A stretch of DNA of 58,172 nt, taken from the NCBI GenBank assembly GCA_037447655.1, contig JBBHKE010000493.1, positions 90,638 through 148,809 on the forward strand. Direction: 5' to 3'. This document shows, one piece after another, positions 34,301-44,443 of this stretch; positions within the stretch are counted from its first letter, which is position 1, and each line of letters opens with the position of its first letter. The DNA is from Zygnema cylindricum (taxonomy: Eukaryota > Streptophyta > Zygnematophyceae > Zygnematales > Zygnemataceae). The translations under genes and the position numbers were made by a program. The notes under the pieces are model-generated. The model was not told the DNA's origin, searched no databases, and saw only the letters and a list, made by a program, of their open reading frames with translations.

Positions 34301-36276
34301 ACCGCGTAACGCGATGCATATCGCGTAGCGTTAGATCAGCAGCACGATGTGTTTTTCGAAAATTACACCTTGTATTACACCTTGTTAATGTTTTTTTCGC
34401 CACTTTTAGCATCTTTACTCCGTACACTCTTGTTGGATTGGGGATCTGACGGTTGCGATTGAAAGGCAAGATTTTCACCTTCCTATCGGCGGTCTCCATG
34501 TGAAAATCGGACAAGTGTGTACGGAGAAAAGATGTTTTAAGTGGCGAAAATTTTATTAACCCTAATAGCGATACACAGTGTAGTGCTACACTATTGACTT
34601 GTAGCGTATCGAAAAGTGTACGGCCTTTACAATACGCTACGCATCTTTACAATTACGATAGTTAAAGTATCTTATGACTTCGTACTTTTAATCACAGAAT
34701 CACAAGCGTATGATATCGCAAAATATTGGCGACCATGATACGACAACACTGGAGTGGCAAAAACAATCAAAAACCGTACGAATATTTTAATTACTTTCCG
34801 TTCTCGTTTTAATTCGACCCGTTTTGTGTATTGTTTCTCAGGCGAAAGTTGCAGATTTTGGTCTCTTGAAGCCGTTGATCGATGACCAAACGCACGTGTC
34901 GACACGTGTCGCAGGAACTATTGGATACATGGATCCGGAGTATAGGTCTCTTAACCAGGTCTCAACAAAAAGTGACGTCTACAGGTAATTAACGGGTTTG
35001 TTTGTTTTTTTTCTCTCTCCCTTTGCTTCTATTATTCCTAAGGAAAGCATATCTATCATCATCGGCAATATGATGGTTCTAAGCATTTAATAAGGCGAAA
35101 ATTTATTTAAGTTTTTGTATTTAAAGGATTTTGGGGTTGGGAGTTGTGAATTTAAATGTTTGTCAATTTAGATAATGTCGCAAGTAGTGCCATGATATTG
35201 TTTAAGAACAACAACAACAATAACTTTGGGTTATTATGTTTCACACGAATATACGAATATGGAAAAATTTCCTGAATCCCTAACATGGACATCAAATTGA
35301 ACAATGTAATGACATTATGGGAACGTCATAGAGACCCTTTTCCTTGTCGCATTTTTGCCCTCCTAACAATATTATATTTTATTTTTGTTGTCGGCCTTTT
35401 TTTTTTTTTTAGTTTTGGAGTAGTTCTCATGGAACTAATAACTGGACGCCGTCCCATTGTTATGGCCGATAGCGTTTGTTCGGCAACGGGTGAAACTAAT
35501 GAAAAAATAACGTTGGTTCGTTGGGTAAGTCTTTGTAAATATTAGTTGTGATAAGTTTTAAAACTTGAAATCGACCACTTGCATTTATTGTTGGGTGCTT
35601 AAATAAACTTGCAACATTGTGACCATTGTCCTTATTGGCAATTCCACATTTAAAATATAGGGTATTGGATGTTTTGGGTATTGTTCACTTGTAAAAAGTT
35701 GTAAAAGAAATTACAATTAGGGTTAACGATCCATGTGCGCTTGTTTATATTTTTTAAATGTGTCTAAAACAATGTTTGAATGGTGTCTAATATTCTTTTC
35801 AACTACGACCGAGTTTGCTACAACTATAATTCCCACTTGACTTGACCACTTTTTTTTGTCATCGATTGTTATGAAAGTATTTTTTGGCGATTATAATTTT
35901 TTTTTCTGCCCGTCTAACTTCGGTGCCTATTTTTTTTTTTTTGTGTGTGTTTCAGGTAAACATCCATATGGAGCACAGCAAATTAGAAGATATTGTAGAC
36001 CCAAATTTGAATGGAGATTATCCTTCAGAAGCGGCAACAAGGTTTATTCATCTTTCACAATTATGTACTCAGACTGAAAGCGAATTGCGACCATCGATGG
36101 AAGAAGTAACTCGAAGACTGGAAGAAATAAAAGCAGGTGGAAATGTTAATTGGGACAAAGAATTTAAATTGTCACCGATGCCAAAATTATTCCAGCTGAA
36201 CGAAAATTTATCTTCGGCTTTAAGTTCAGAATACAGTTTTGTCCCTCTTGTATCGGAACAACTTGGACCTAGATAG
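28328..36276 (+). CDS. EXORDIUM/PHI-1-domain receptor-like protein kinase
   Basis: Ten exons: 28328-29185, 30079-30397, 30776-31033, 31740-31883, 32587-32852, 33379-33514, 33738-33889, 34842-34984, 35413-35524 and 35956-36276. All are GT-AG and all phases match, for 2709 nt (902 aa). Layout: signal peptide [27 protein letters not shown] heptad array, about residues 69-136; EXORDIUM (phosphate-induced protein 1) domain, about 150-425, with [57 protein letters not shown] and [13 protein letters not shown]; proline-rich stalk; one transmembrane helix, about 487-513, then RKKK; kinase domain with P-loop [12 protein letters not shown] (about 575), AVK lysine 598, HRDVKSEN (about 696-703), DFG (716-718) and [10 protein letters not shown], ending at the RPSMEEV helix. 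All catalytic residues are present, so an active RD kinase is expected. The kinase resembles the LRR-VIII/HPCA1 type. It probably sits in the plasma membrane with the EXORDIUM domain in the apoplast. EXORDIUM proteins are normally secreted and kinase-free, linked to brassinosteroid and carbon-status growth control. The ligand is unknown. Confidence 0.93.
28527..28733 (+). repeat. 21-bp coding minisatellite (heptapeptide array) in EXORDIUM-kinase exon 1
   Basis: About nine units of a 21-bp repeat (pattern TCAATTTCCTCAAAAACTCA) encode [14 protein letters not shown]-type heptads. Units stay exactly 21 bp apart, so the frame is kept. The array lies between the signal peptide and the EXORDIUM domain. 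The encoded segment is basic, Ser/His-rich and probably disordered. Confidence 0.93.
29186..30078 (+). other. Intron 1 of the EXORDIUM-kinase
   Basis: Starts GTGAGTTTGGGAGAAGG and stays purine-rich (GA/GGA) for about 380 bp. It then turns AT-rich, with poly-A and AAAAAAAC repeats (29880-29945) and a TTTA run (30040-30060) before the GATAG acceptor. Confidence 0.85.
31034..31739 (+). repeat. Intron 3 of the EXORDIUM-kinase with degenerate ATTGGACATT array
   Basis: From about 31,080 to 31,620 the intron is a degenerate minisatellite built from 8-12-bp units such as ATTGGACATT and GGACATTAGACATT. Ordinary AT-rich sequence then leads to the AGCAG acceptor. No coding potential. Confidence 0.85.
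31884..32586 (+). other. Intron 4 of the EXORDIUM-kinase, purine block then pyrimidine block
   Basis: From about 31,918 to 32,390 the sense strand is almost pure purine (GGGAGAGG-type). From about 32,410 to 32,586 it is almost pure pyrimidine (CTCCCCTCCC-type), running into the TTGTAG acceptor. The two blocks are mutually complementary in composition, so the pre-mRNA could fold on itself. Confidence 0.85.
32853..33378 (+). other. Intron 5 of the EXORDIUM-kinase, purine-rich
   Basis: Starts GTGAGAGAGGGAGAG directly at the donor and remains GA-rich for about 430 bp. It then becomes T-rich before the TTCCAG acceptor. Its open frames on both strands are compositional artefacts. Confidence 0.85.
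34378..34580. mobile_element. TA-flanked palindromic MITE in intron 7, copy 4 (left end truncated)
   Basis: Left part starts at GTTAATGTTTTTTTCGCC. The right end is CTAATAGCGATACACAGTG|TA. The internal blocks (TTGTTGGATTGGGGATCTGA; CGGACAAGTGTGTACGGAG) are family-typical. Its copy in unit 2 is at 38592-38794. Confidence 0.8.
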
Positions 36277-36377
36277 CTATCTATTTGCTATTTTTTTATT
36301 TTTTATTTCATTCTATTTGTTATTGTTATTTTTTTCTGGTTTTGTTTTCTTTGGGAAATTGACATTGGATTATTGTA

Positions 36378-36383
36378 AATAAA
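36378..36383 (+). terminator. Polyadenylation signal AATAAA of the EXORDIUM-kinase
   Basis: AATAAA about 100 bp after the stop codon, followed by a second AATAAAG about 20 bp on (GCAAAAAATAAAG). Both recur in the duplicate at 40592 and beyond. Assigned by position only. Confidence 0.5.
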
Positions 36384-37246
36384 GAAATCTGCAAAAAATA
36401 AAGATGCTCAAGTTACGATGGAAACAAATTTCGCCATTGAGACCTTTACATTATTTTGGAATTTATAAAAAAGACATATTTGTTCCTACAGCTCTTGCTT
36501 AAGAAAAGGTTGGACAGTCTTTTTTTTTCTTTTTTTTTTACTCTTAGTTTATTTGTAATTAACCATAAACACCGCCTTTTGACCGAAAAAATGTCAAACA
36601 TTAATGTGTCAAGTTTAACTTTTAGTCAATGACATTTATAAAATTTCAACTCATACCAGCTTGTTTTCAAAAAAAAAAATGAACCGTGTGAAAATCAATG
36701 GGAAAATAGCAAATCTTTGCTTTCGACAGCGAATCTGTTCTTTCAACTTCTCTTAAAGACAAATGATTTTTTCCGCCCAATTGAACTATTACATGACGTA
36801 TGATTTTTCTGAACTTTGCTTACCACAAATTATTGAAATACTATTATTTATTGTTATTATTATTGAAGTCATTTAGCTCAACTATACCCTTTACTTTGAT
36901 AACGGTCGCGATATTTGGTGGCTTAGGCATTGCTTTGGATGAGTTCACACATACTTTCGAAACCCTAAGAAACCCCAAAACACCAAAAAACTATAAAAAA
37001 GATGAGCCCTAGAAATCCCTCCCCCTTCCTCTTCCTTCTCTCCTCACATGTTTTTGTCATAGTATTTATTTGTGGCAAGCTTCTATTCTCCTTTACCCTG
37101 CTATTGCTATTATGGATCGTCAACATGTTTAGGAACTCCCTTAGTGAGCTCCATAGAGATCGGAGGATTACAAGGTTGCTTTTATTTATTTTTAGTTATA
37201 TAGGAATTGTTATATTAGGTTGCAACTAATAGTTTTTGTCGGAGTG

Positions 37247-37628
37247 CACCGTGAATCGCTGTTAGTGTTAATATTTTTTTTGCCACTTAAAACATCTTTT
37301 CTCCGTACACACTTGTGGGATTGTGGATCTGGTGGTGGCGATTGAAAGGTAAGATTATCAGCTTTCAATTGGCGGTCTTAAATTGAAAATTGGACAAATG
37401 TGTACGGAGAAGAGATGTTTTCAGTGGCAAAAATATCATTGCTGTTTTTTTTCCAACTTAAAACATCTTTTATACAGTCGTCAGATTGTTAATCTAAGGG
37501 TTGCAATTGAAAGGACAGATTACCACATTTGGATCGGCGGTCTCCCACCGACAATCAGACACGTGTGTACGGAGAAAAGATGTTTTAAGTTGAGAAAAAA
37601 ATATCATCACTTTTAACGATACACGGTA
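37247..37628. mobile_element. Compound family-1 MITE (two fused copies), copy 5
   Basis: A left end CACCGTGAATCGCTGTTAG and one set of hairpin blocks run to about 37435. A second, diverged set follows (CAACTTAAAACATCTTTT, then AATCAGACACGTGTGTACGG) and ends ACGATACACGGTATA. The same compound structure is in unit 2, so it predates the duplication. Confidence 0.75.
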
Positions 37629-37893
37629 TATTGTAGTTGTTGGTCTTGTAGTTTTTTTATTTTGTTGTCTTTTGTTAGCTTGCCCTTCGCTCTGTGTTAG
37701 GGTACTTTCGCATGTGCTAAAGCTACAGTTATTTTCTGTCGTTTTTCTCCATAACTTAGAAAAAAACGAGAAAATCTGCAGCCGTACTAAAAAATAGAAA
37801 TTACAATCGTACAAGTAGCGTTGCCTCTAAACTTTATACGTACAGTATTTTGTCGTCTAGCGCGATGCAATTTGTCGTCTAGCCCATTTCGAC

Positions 37894-38169
37894 CATAGTT
37901 CAAAAGTAGGCGTATTTATGGAAGGCCTTTGGTCGGCGCCTTTATTGTAAGTTGTGTTATGGGCTTTCCATGTGATATTCTTAGATCGCTACTTTGATCA
38001 GCGACCGTCCGATCGTCCGAATCTGACGGTGTAAATATAAAATTTTGGTCCGAATGTTTTAATTGGTCCGAATAGGTCCAAATACAATATGGGTCTTAAG
38101 GTCATATTGTATGCTTTGCATACAATAGGCATATTGTATGGGCCGACTTTCACCTACTTTTGAACTATG
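37894..38169. mobile_element. hAT-like MITE (family 2), short copy at the duplication junction
   Basis: Starts CATAGTTCAAAAGTAGGC and ends CCTACTTTTGAACTATG. Perfect 8-bp target duplication ATTTCGAC at 37886-37893 and 38170-38177. It is 276 bp, an internally deleted version of the ~564-bp copies at 41564 and 42723. An 8-bp duplication is typical of hAT transposons. Confidence 0.93.
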
Positions 38170-39055
38170 ATTTCGACCCACTTTTGCGCGAAGTATGAAA
38201 CTTCAGAGTTTGAACTCTGTTGAGAGCATACTGTACTGTAGTTTTGTATTAGATGCATTAAAAAAGTATAATAGGTTTAAATCGTATTTTACCACATTGC
38301 AAAAAGTTATAATAATGGTTGAAAATTTGAAATGCACATCTGTGGATTCCGGAGAGCCAAATCTACCGCCGGTTACGGAATATCTCTAAAACACAGTAAA
38401 CAGAGGTGATCTGCGTACTTGTACTTCTTTAATCTGTACTCTGTAGTACATATTACATAATAAAAAGTATTTATAGTTCCTGAGTTAAATGTACGTACAT
38501 GATACGATGTACCTACCGCGTAACGCGATGCATATCGCGTAGCGTTAGATCAGCAGCACGATATTTTTTTCGAAAATTACACCTTGTATTACACCTTGTT
38601 AATGTTTTTTTCGCCACTTTTAGCATCTTTACTCCGTACACTCTTGTTGGATTGGGGATCTGACGGTTGCGATTGAAAGGCAAGATTTTCACCTTCCTAT
38701 CGGCGGTCTCCATGTGAAAATCGGACAAGTGAGTACGGAGAAAAGATGTTTTAAGTGGCGAAAATTTTATTAACCCTAATAGCGATACACAGTGTAGTGC
38801 TACACTATTGACTTGTAGCGTATCGAAAAGTGTACGGCCTTTACAATACGCTACGCATCTTTACAATTACGATAGTTAAAGTATCTTATGACTTCGTACT
38901 TTTAATCACAGAATCACAAGCGTATGATATCGCAAAATATTGGCGACCATGATACGACAACACTGGAGTGGCAAAAACAATCAAAAACCGTACGAATATT
39001 TTAATTACTTTCCGTTCTCGTTTTAATTCGACCCGTTTTGTGTATTGTTTCTCAG

Positions 39056-40490
39056 GCGAAAGTTGCAGATTTTGGTCTCTTGAAGCCGTTGATCGATGAC
39101 CAAACGCACGTGTCGACACGTGTCGCAGGAACTATTGGATACATGGATCCGGAGTATAGGTCTCTTAACCAGGTCTCAACAAAAAGTGACGTCTACAGGT
39201 AATTAACGGGTTTGTTTGTTTTTTTTCTCTCTCCCTTTGCTTCTATTATTCCTAAGGAAAGCATATCTATCATCATCGGCAATATGATGGTTCTAAGCAT
39301 TTAATAAGGCGAAAATTTATTTAAGTTTTTGTATTTAAAGGATTTTGGGGTTGGGAGTTGTGAATTTAAATGTTTGTCAATTTAGATAATGTCGCAAGTA
39401 GTGCCATGATATTGTTTAAGAACAACAACAACAATAACTTTGGGTTATTATGTTTCACACGAATATACGAATATGGAAAAATTTCCTGAATCCCTAACAT
39501 GGACATCAAATTGAACAATGTAATGACATTATGGGAACGTCATAGAGACCCTTTTCCTTGTCGCATTTTTGCCCTCCTAACAATATTATATTTTATTTTT
39601 GTTGTCGGCCTTTTTTTTTTTTTTAGTTTTGGAGTAGTTCTCATGGAACTAATAACTGGACGCCGTCCCATTGTTATGGCCGATAGCGTTTGTTCGGCAA
39701 CGGGTGAAACTAATGAAAAAATAACGTTGGTTCGTTGGGTAAGTCTTTGTAAATATTAGTTGTGATAAGTTTTAAAACTTGAAATCGACCACTTGCATTT
39801 ATTGTTGGGTGCTTAAATAAACTTGCAACATTGTGACCATTGTCCTTATTGGCAATTCCACATTTAAAATATAGGGTATTGGATGTTTTGGGTATTGTTC
39901 ACTTGTAAAAAGTTGTAAAAGAAATTACAATTAGGGTTAACGATCCATGTGCGCTTGTTTATATTTTTTAAATGTGTCTAAAACAATGTTTGAATGGTGT
40001 CTAATATTCTTTTCAACTACGACCGAGTTTGCTACAACTATAATTCCCACTTGACTTGACCACTTTTTTTTGTCATCGATTGTTATGAAAGTATTTTTTG
40101 GCGATTATAATTTTTTTTTCTGCCCGTCTAACTTCGGTGCCTATTTTTTTTTTTTTGTGTGTGTTTCAGGTAAACATCCATATGGAGCACAGCAAATTAG
40201 AAGATATTGTAGACCCAAATTTGAATGGAGATTATCCTTCAGAAGCGGCAACAAGGTTTATTCATCTTTCACAATTATGTACTCAGACTGAAAGCGAATT
40301 GCGACCATCGATGGAAGAAGTAACTCGAAGACTGGAAGAAATAAAAGCAGGTGGAAATGTTAATTGGGACAAAGAATTTAAATTGTCACCGATGCCAAAA
40401 TTATTCCAGCTGAACGAAAATTTATCTTCGGCTTTAAGTTCAGAATACAGTTTTGTCCCTCTTGTATCGGAACAACTTGGACCTAGATAG
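39056..40490 (+). pseudogene. Duplicated 3' exon cassette of the EXORDIUM-kinase (exons 8'-10')
   Basis: Exons 39056-39198, 39627-39738 and 40170-40490 are identical in sequence, splice sites and phase to exons 8-10 of the parent. They encode the kinase from [10 protein letters not shown] through [10 protein letters not shown] to the C-terminus ending QLGPR. There is no P-loop, AVK lysine or HRD exon upstream of it in unit 2, so it cannot make a kinase alone. It has an in-phase acceptor, so exon 7 of the parent could splice into it and give the same protein with a different 3' UTR. Alternatively it is simply a dead partial copy. Confidence 0.9.
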
Positions 40491-41460
40491 CTATCTATTT
40501 GCTATTTTTTTATTTTTTATTTCATTCTATTTGTTATTGTTATTTTTTTCTGGTTTTGTTTTCTTTGGGAAATTGACATTGGATTATTGTAAATAAAGAA
40601 ATCTGCAAAAAATAAAGATGCTCAAGTTACGATGGAAACAAATTTCGCCATTGAGACCTTTACATTATTTCAGAATTTATAAAAAATACATATTTGATCC
40701 TACAGCTCTTGCTTAAGAAAAGGTTGGACAGTCTTTTTTTTTTTTTTTTTTTTACTCTTAGTTTATTTGTAATTAACCATAAACATCGCCTTTTGACCGA
40801 AAAAATGTCGTACATTAATGTGTCAAGTTTAACTTTTAGTCACTGACATTTATAAAATTTCAACTCATACCAGCTTGTTTTCAAAAAAAAAAATGAGCCG
40901 TGTGAAAATCAATGGGAAAATAGCAAATCTGTACTTTAAACAGCGAATCTGTTCTTTCAACTTCTCTTAAAGACAAATGATTTTTTCCGCCCAATTGAAC
41001 TATTACATGATGTATGATTTTTCTGACTTTTGCTTACCACAAATTATTGAACTACTATTATTTATTGTTATTATTATTGAACTCATTGAGCTCAACTATA
41101 CCCCTTACTTTGATAACGGTCGCGATATTTGGTGGCTTAGGCATTGCTTTGGATGAGTTCACACATACTTTCGAAACCCTAAGAAACCCCAAAATACCAA
41201 AAAATTATAAAAAATATGAGCCCTATAAATCCCTCCCCCTTCCTCTGCCTTCTCTCCTCACATGTTTTTGTCATAGTATATATTTGTGGCAAGCTTCTAT
41301 TCTCCTTTGACTTGCTATTGCTAGTATGGATGGTCAACATGTTTAGGAACTCCCTTAGTGAGCTCCATAGAGCTCGGAGGATTTACGAGGTTGCTTTTAT
41401 TTATTTTTAGTTATAAAGGAATTGTTATATTAGGTTGCAACTAATAGTTTTTGTGAGAGT

Positions 41461-42420
41461 GCACCGTGAATCGCCGTTAGTGTTAATGTTTTTTTTGCCA
41501 CTTAAAAACATATTTTCTCCGTACACACTTGTCGGATTGTGGATGTGGTGGTGGCGATTGAAACATAGTTCAAAAGTAGGTGAAAGTAGGCCCATACAAT
41601 ATGCCTATTGTACGCAAAACATACAATATGGCCTTAAGACACATGTTGTATTGGTCGCAAAATGAAAAATAATAGTAACAGGGTTGAGTTGCACATCGAT
41701 CGATAGAGAATTAAACGTCATGTCTAAATTTTGAAAAACATTCAGACAAATTTTTATTTTCCCGTGAGTTTTGAGGTATTTTTTATTTAAACCGTCAGAT
41801 TTGGACGATCGGACGGTCGCTGATCAAAGTAGCGAAATGATAAGATCACATGAAAAGCCCATAACACAACTTACGATAAGACTTACGTCCGCGTATTTTT
41901 TTTTCCGGGTTTTTTTCCCTGCGGAATGTCATCCTATGCCGCGTCAGTTCGCTAAAAATTTCGTCCGGCAGCGTGCGCTGTTCTATGATGATACGTCAGA
42001 TTCATACGTTCGTACAAGAGTGTACACAACGCGCACACATACAGTATGCTTACTCTACGCGAGTTTTGTGCCAAGTTTTGTGCACCTACCAAAGGCCTAC
42101 CATAAAAACGCCTACTTTTGAACTATGGATTGAAAGGTAAGATTCTCAGCTTTCAATTGGCGGTCGTAAATTGAAAATTGGACAAATGTGTAGATAAAAG
42201 AGATGTTTTCAGTGGCGAAAAAATCATTACTGTTTTCTTTTCCAACTTAAAACATCTTTTCTTCTTCTACAGTCGTCAGATTGTTAATCTGACGGTTGCA
42301 ATTGAAAGGTCAGATTATCACATTTGGATCGGCAGTCTCCCACCGACAATCAGACATGTGTGTATGGAGAAAAGAAGTTTTAAGTTGAGAAAAAAATATC
42401 AACACTAATAACAATACACG
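41461..42420. mobile_element. Compound family-1 MITE in unit 2, split by a family-2 MITE
   Basis: Counterpart of 37247-37628. Its left part is 41461-41563 and its right part 42128-42420. The 564-bp family-2 MITE sits between them with an 8-bp GATTGAAA target duplication. Unit 1 preserves the uninterrupted site. Confidence 0.85.
41564..42127. mobile_element. hAT-like MITE (family 2), full-length copy A
   Basis: Starts CATAGTTCAAAAGTAGGTG and ends CCTACTTTTGAACTATG, 564 bp. Target duplication GATTGAAA at 41556-41563 and 42128-42135. The internal sequence matches 42723-43285 in inverted orientation, including CCGTCAGATTTGGACGATCG and the adjacent GACGGTCGCTGATCAAAGTA block. No transposase-like ORF, so non-autonomous. 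Confidence 0.93.
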
Positions 42421-42493
42421 ATATACTGTAGCTGTTGGTCTTGTAATTTTTTTATTTTTTTTGTCTTTTGTAAGCTTGCCCTTCGCTCTAAGT

Positions 42494-44443
42494 TAGGGTA
42501 CTTCCGCATGTGCTAAAGTTACAGTTAGTTTCTGTCGTTTTCCTCCATAACTTAGAAAAAAACGAGAAAATCTGCAGACGTACCAAAAAATAGAAATTAC
42601 AACCGTACAAGTAGCGTTACCTCTAAACTTTATACGTACAGTATTTTGTCGGCTAGCGCGATGCAATTTGTCGTCTAACCCATTTCGACCCAATTTTGAG
42701 TCCTTTCAGCACATTTTCAAACCATAGTTCAAAAGTAGGCGTTTTTATGGTAGGCCTTTGGTAGGCGCATAAAACTTGGCACAAAACTCGCGGAGAGTAG
42801 GCATACTATATGTGTGTGCGTTGTGCATTCTCTTGTACGAACGTACGAATCAGACGTATCATCATAGTACAGCGCACGCCGCCGGACGATTTTTTTTAGC
42901 GAATTGACACGGCGTAAAATGACATTCCGCAGGGAATAAAACCCGGAAAAAAAAACACGGACGTAAGTCCTGTCGTAAGTTGTGTAATGGGCTTTTCATG
43001 TGATCTTCTTAGATCGCTACTTTGATCAGCGACCGTCCGATCATCCAAATCTGACGGTTTAAATAAAAAATACCTCAAAACTCACGGAAAAATAAAATTT
43101 TGTCTGAATGTTTTTCAAAATTTAGACATGACGTTTAATTCTCTACCGATCGATGTGCAACTCAACCCTGTTACTATTATTTTTCATTTTACGACCAATA
43201 CAATATGGGTCTTAAGGCCATATTCTATGTTTTGCGTACAATAGGCATATTGTAGGGGCCTACTTTAACCTATTTTTGAACTATGGTTCAAACTTTACAT
43301 CAAATCACCTCGCGAGGTGATTGGAAATAAAGTCCAATAAGGTGAGCGAATAGGCAGGCTCTGTCGCACGTGCCGGATGTTTTTTACAATTTTTGTGCGC
43401 AGAGTACCAAAAAAAAATCACACTGCACGTTTCCAGCCTGTGCGTACTGTTTTCCGTGCGTTGATTTCCGTACAGGGGCCGTCTCTCTCAAAGACACGTG
43501 TCTTCACGCATACGGCGTAGGAAAAACATTGGGCACCTGTTCCGCAAGTTGGGAAAACGAAAAACGAAACCGCATTTCTGTGCGACAGCGAAAGGTATTT
43601 TAGGGTTTCGACACGTCGACAATGTGGTGTACGGACATTACGAAGTCACAAAATTGTACAGCGTGCGGAGAGACGCCTCAAATTAAAGCCGAGTGGAAGT
43701 TTCGCCTCATTTTGTGTACCACTTCGTCTGCCACATTGTTTCGTACACGTCTACGTAAGTCACTATTTTAAGTAACAAGTTATTTGCGTTTACATCCGAA
43801 TGCAATGAAATTTGTACGGAGAATCTTCGCTATAAAAGAAAGTAACAAGGCTAAGTTTCGGTTACATAATGTCCGTACGCCACATTGTCGACGTGTCGAA
43901 ACCCTAAAATACCTTTCGCTGTCGCACAAAATTTGCGGTTTCGTTTATCGTCTTCCCACTTGCCGACAGGTGGCCAATATTTTTCCTACGCCGTATGTGT
44001 GAAGACACGTGTTTGAGAGAGACGGCCCCTGTACTGATCAGCGCACGCAAAACATTATGCACAGGCTGGAAACGTGCAGTGTCTATTTTTTTTGGTACTC
44101 CGCGCACAAAAATTGTAAAAAACTTCATACACGTGCGAAAGTGTCTGCCTATTCGCTCACCGTATTGGACTTTATTTCAAATCACCTCACGAGGTGATTT
44201 GATGTAAACTTTGAACATGTGTTGAAAGGACGCGAAAGTGGGTCGAAATGCGCTAAACGACAAATTGTATCGCGCTAAGACGAAAAACTACTTTACGTAT
44301 AAAGTTTCAGGGGTAACGCAACTTGTACGGTGGTAATTTCTATTTTTTTGGTAAGGCTGCGGATTTTCTCGTTTTTTTATGAGTTATGGAGCAAAACGAG
44401 AGATAAGAACTATAACTTTAGCACATGCGAAAATACCCTTAGG
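42494..44443. mobile_element. Large foldback (inverted-repeat) element, interrupted by MITE copy B
   Basis: The left arm is 42494-42722 plus 43286-43642. The right arm is 43868-44443. The loop is about 225 bp. Paired landmarks: TTAGGGTACTTCCGCATGTG with its inverted form near 44425-44443; GCGATGCAATTTGTCGTCTA with its inverted form near 44260-44275; AATCACCTCGCGAGGTGATT (43303-43322) with AATCACCTCACGAGGTGATT (44180-44199); TTTCGACACGTCGACAATGT with its inverted form near 43880-43900. Arms are roughly 85-90% identical. No coding capacity recognised. Part of the left arm was copied into the end of duplication unit 1. Confidence 0.9.
42723..43285. mobile_element. hAT-like MITE (family 2), full-length copy B
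   Basis: CATAGTTCAAAAGTAGGCG at the left, CTATTTTTGAACTATG at the right, 563 bp, inverted relative to copy A. The flanking 8-mers are TTTCAAAC (42715-42722) and GTTCAAAC (43286-43293). The opposite arm of the host foldback keeps the unoccupied site (reverse complement reads ATGTTCAAAGTTTACATC), confirming insertion with an 8-bp duplication. Confidence 0.93.

Larger units (their letters stand above)
33965..37893. repeat. Tandem duplication unit 1 (intron 7 to 3' flank of the EXORDIUM-kinase)
   Basis: A 3.93-kb unit repeated directly as unit 2 from 38179, offset 4214 bp in the kinase part. It begins 76 bp after exon 7 in intron 7, covers exons 8-10, the poly(A) region and about 1.6 kb of flank, and ends inside what is the left arm of a foldback in unit 2. 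A 276-bp MITE with its target duplication lies exactly at the junction between the units. Confidence 0.95.
38179..42691. repeat. Tandem duplication unit 2
   Basis: Copy of 33965-37893 interrupted by a 564-bp MITE (41564-42127). In the first ~2.5 kb, covering exons 8-10, I count about four substitutions against unit 1. From the position matching 36457 onward the copies differ by roughly 5%. Confidence 0.95.

Noticed and set aside
39056-40490. A second complete receptor-kinase gene
   Set aside because: Only exons 8-10 are present in unit 2. There is no P-loop, AVK lysine, HRD, TM or EXORDIUM segment between 37.9 and 39.0 kb.
43288-44218. Stand-alone ~930-bp foldback
   Set aside because: The inverted repeat continues beyond both ends (42494-42722 and 44216-44443) once copy B is removed, so this is only the inner part of a larger element.
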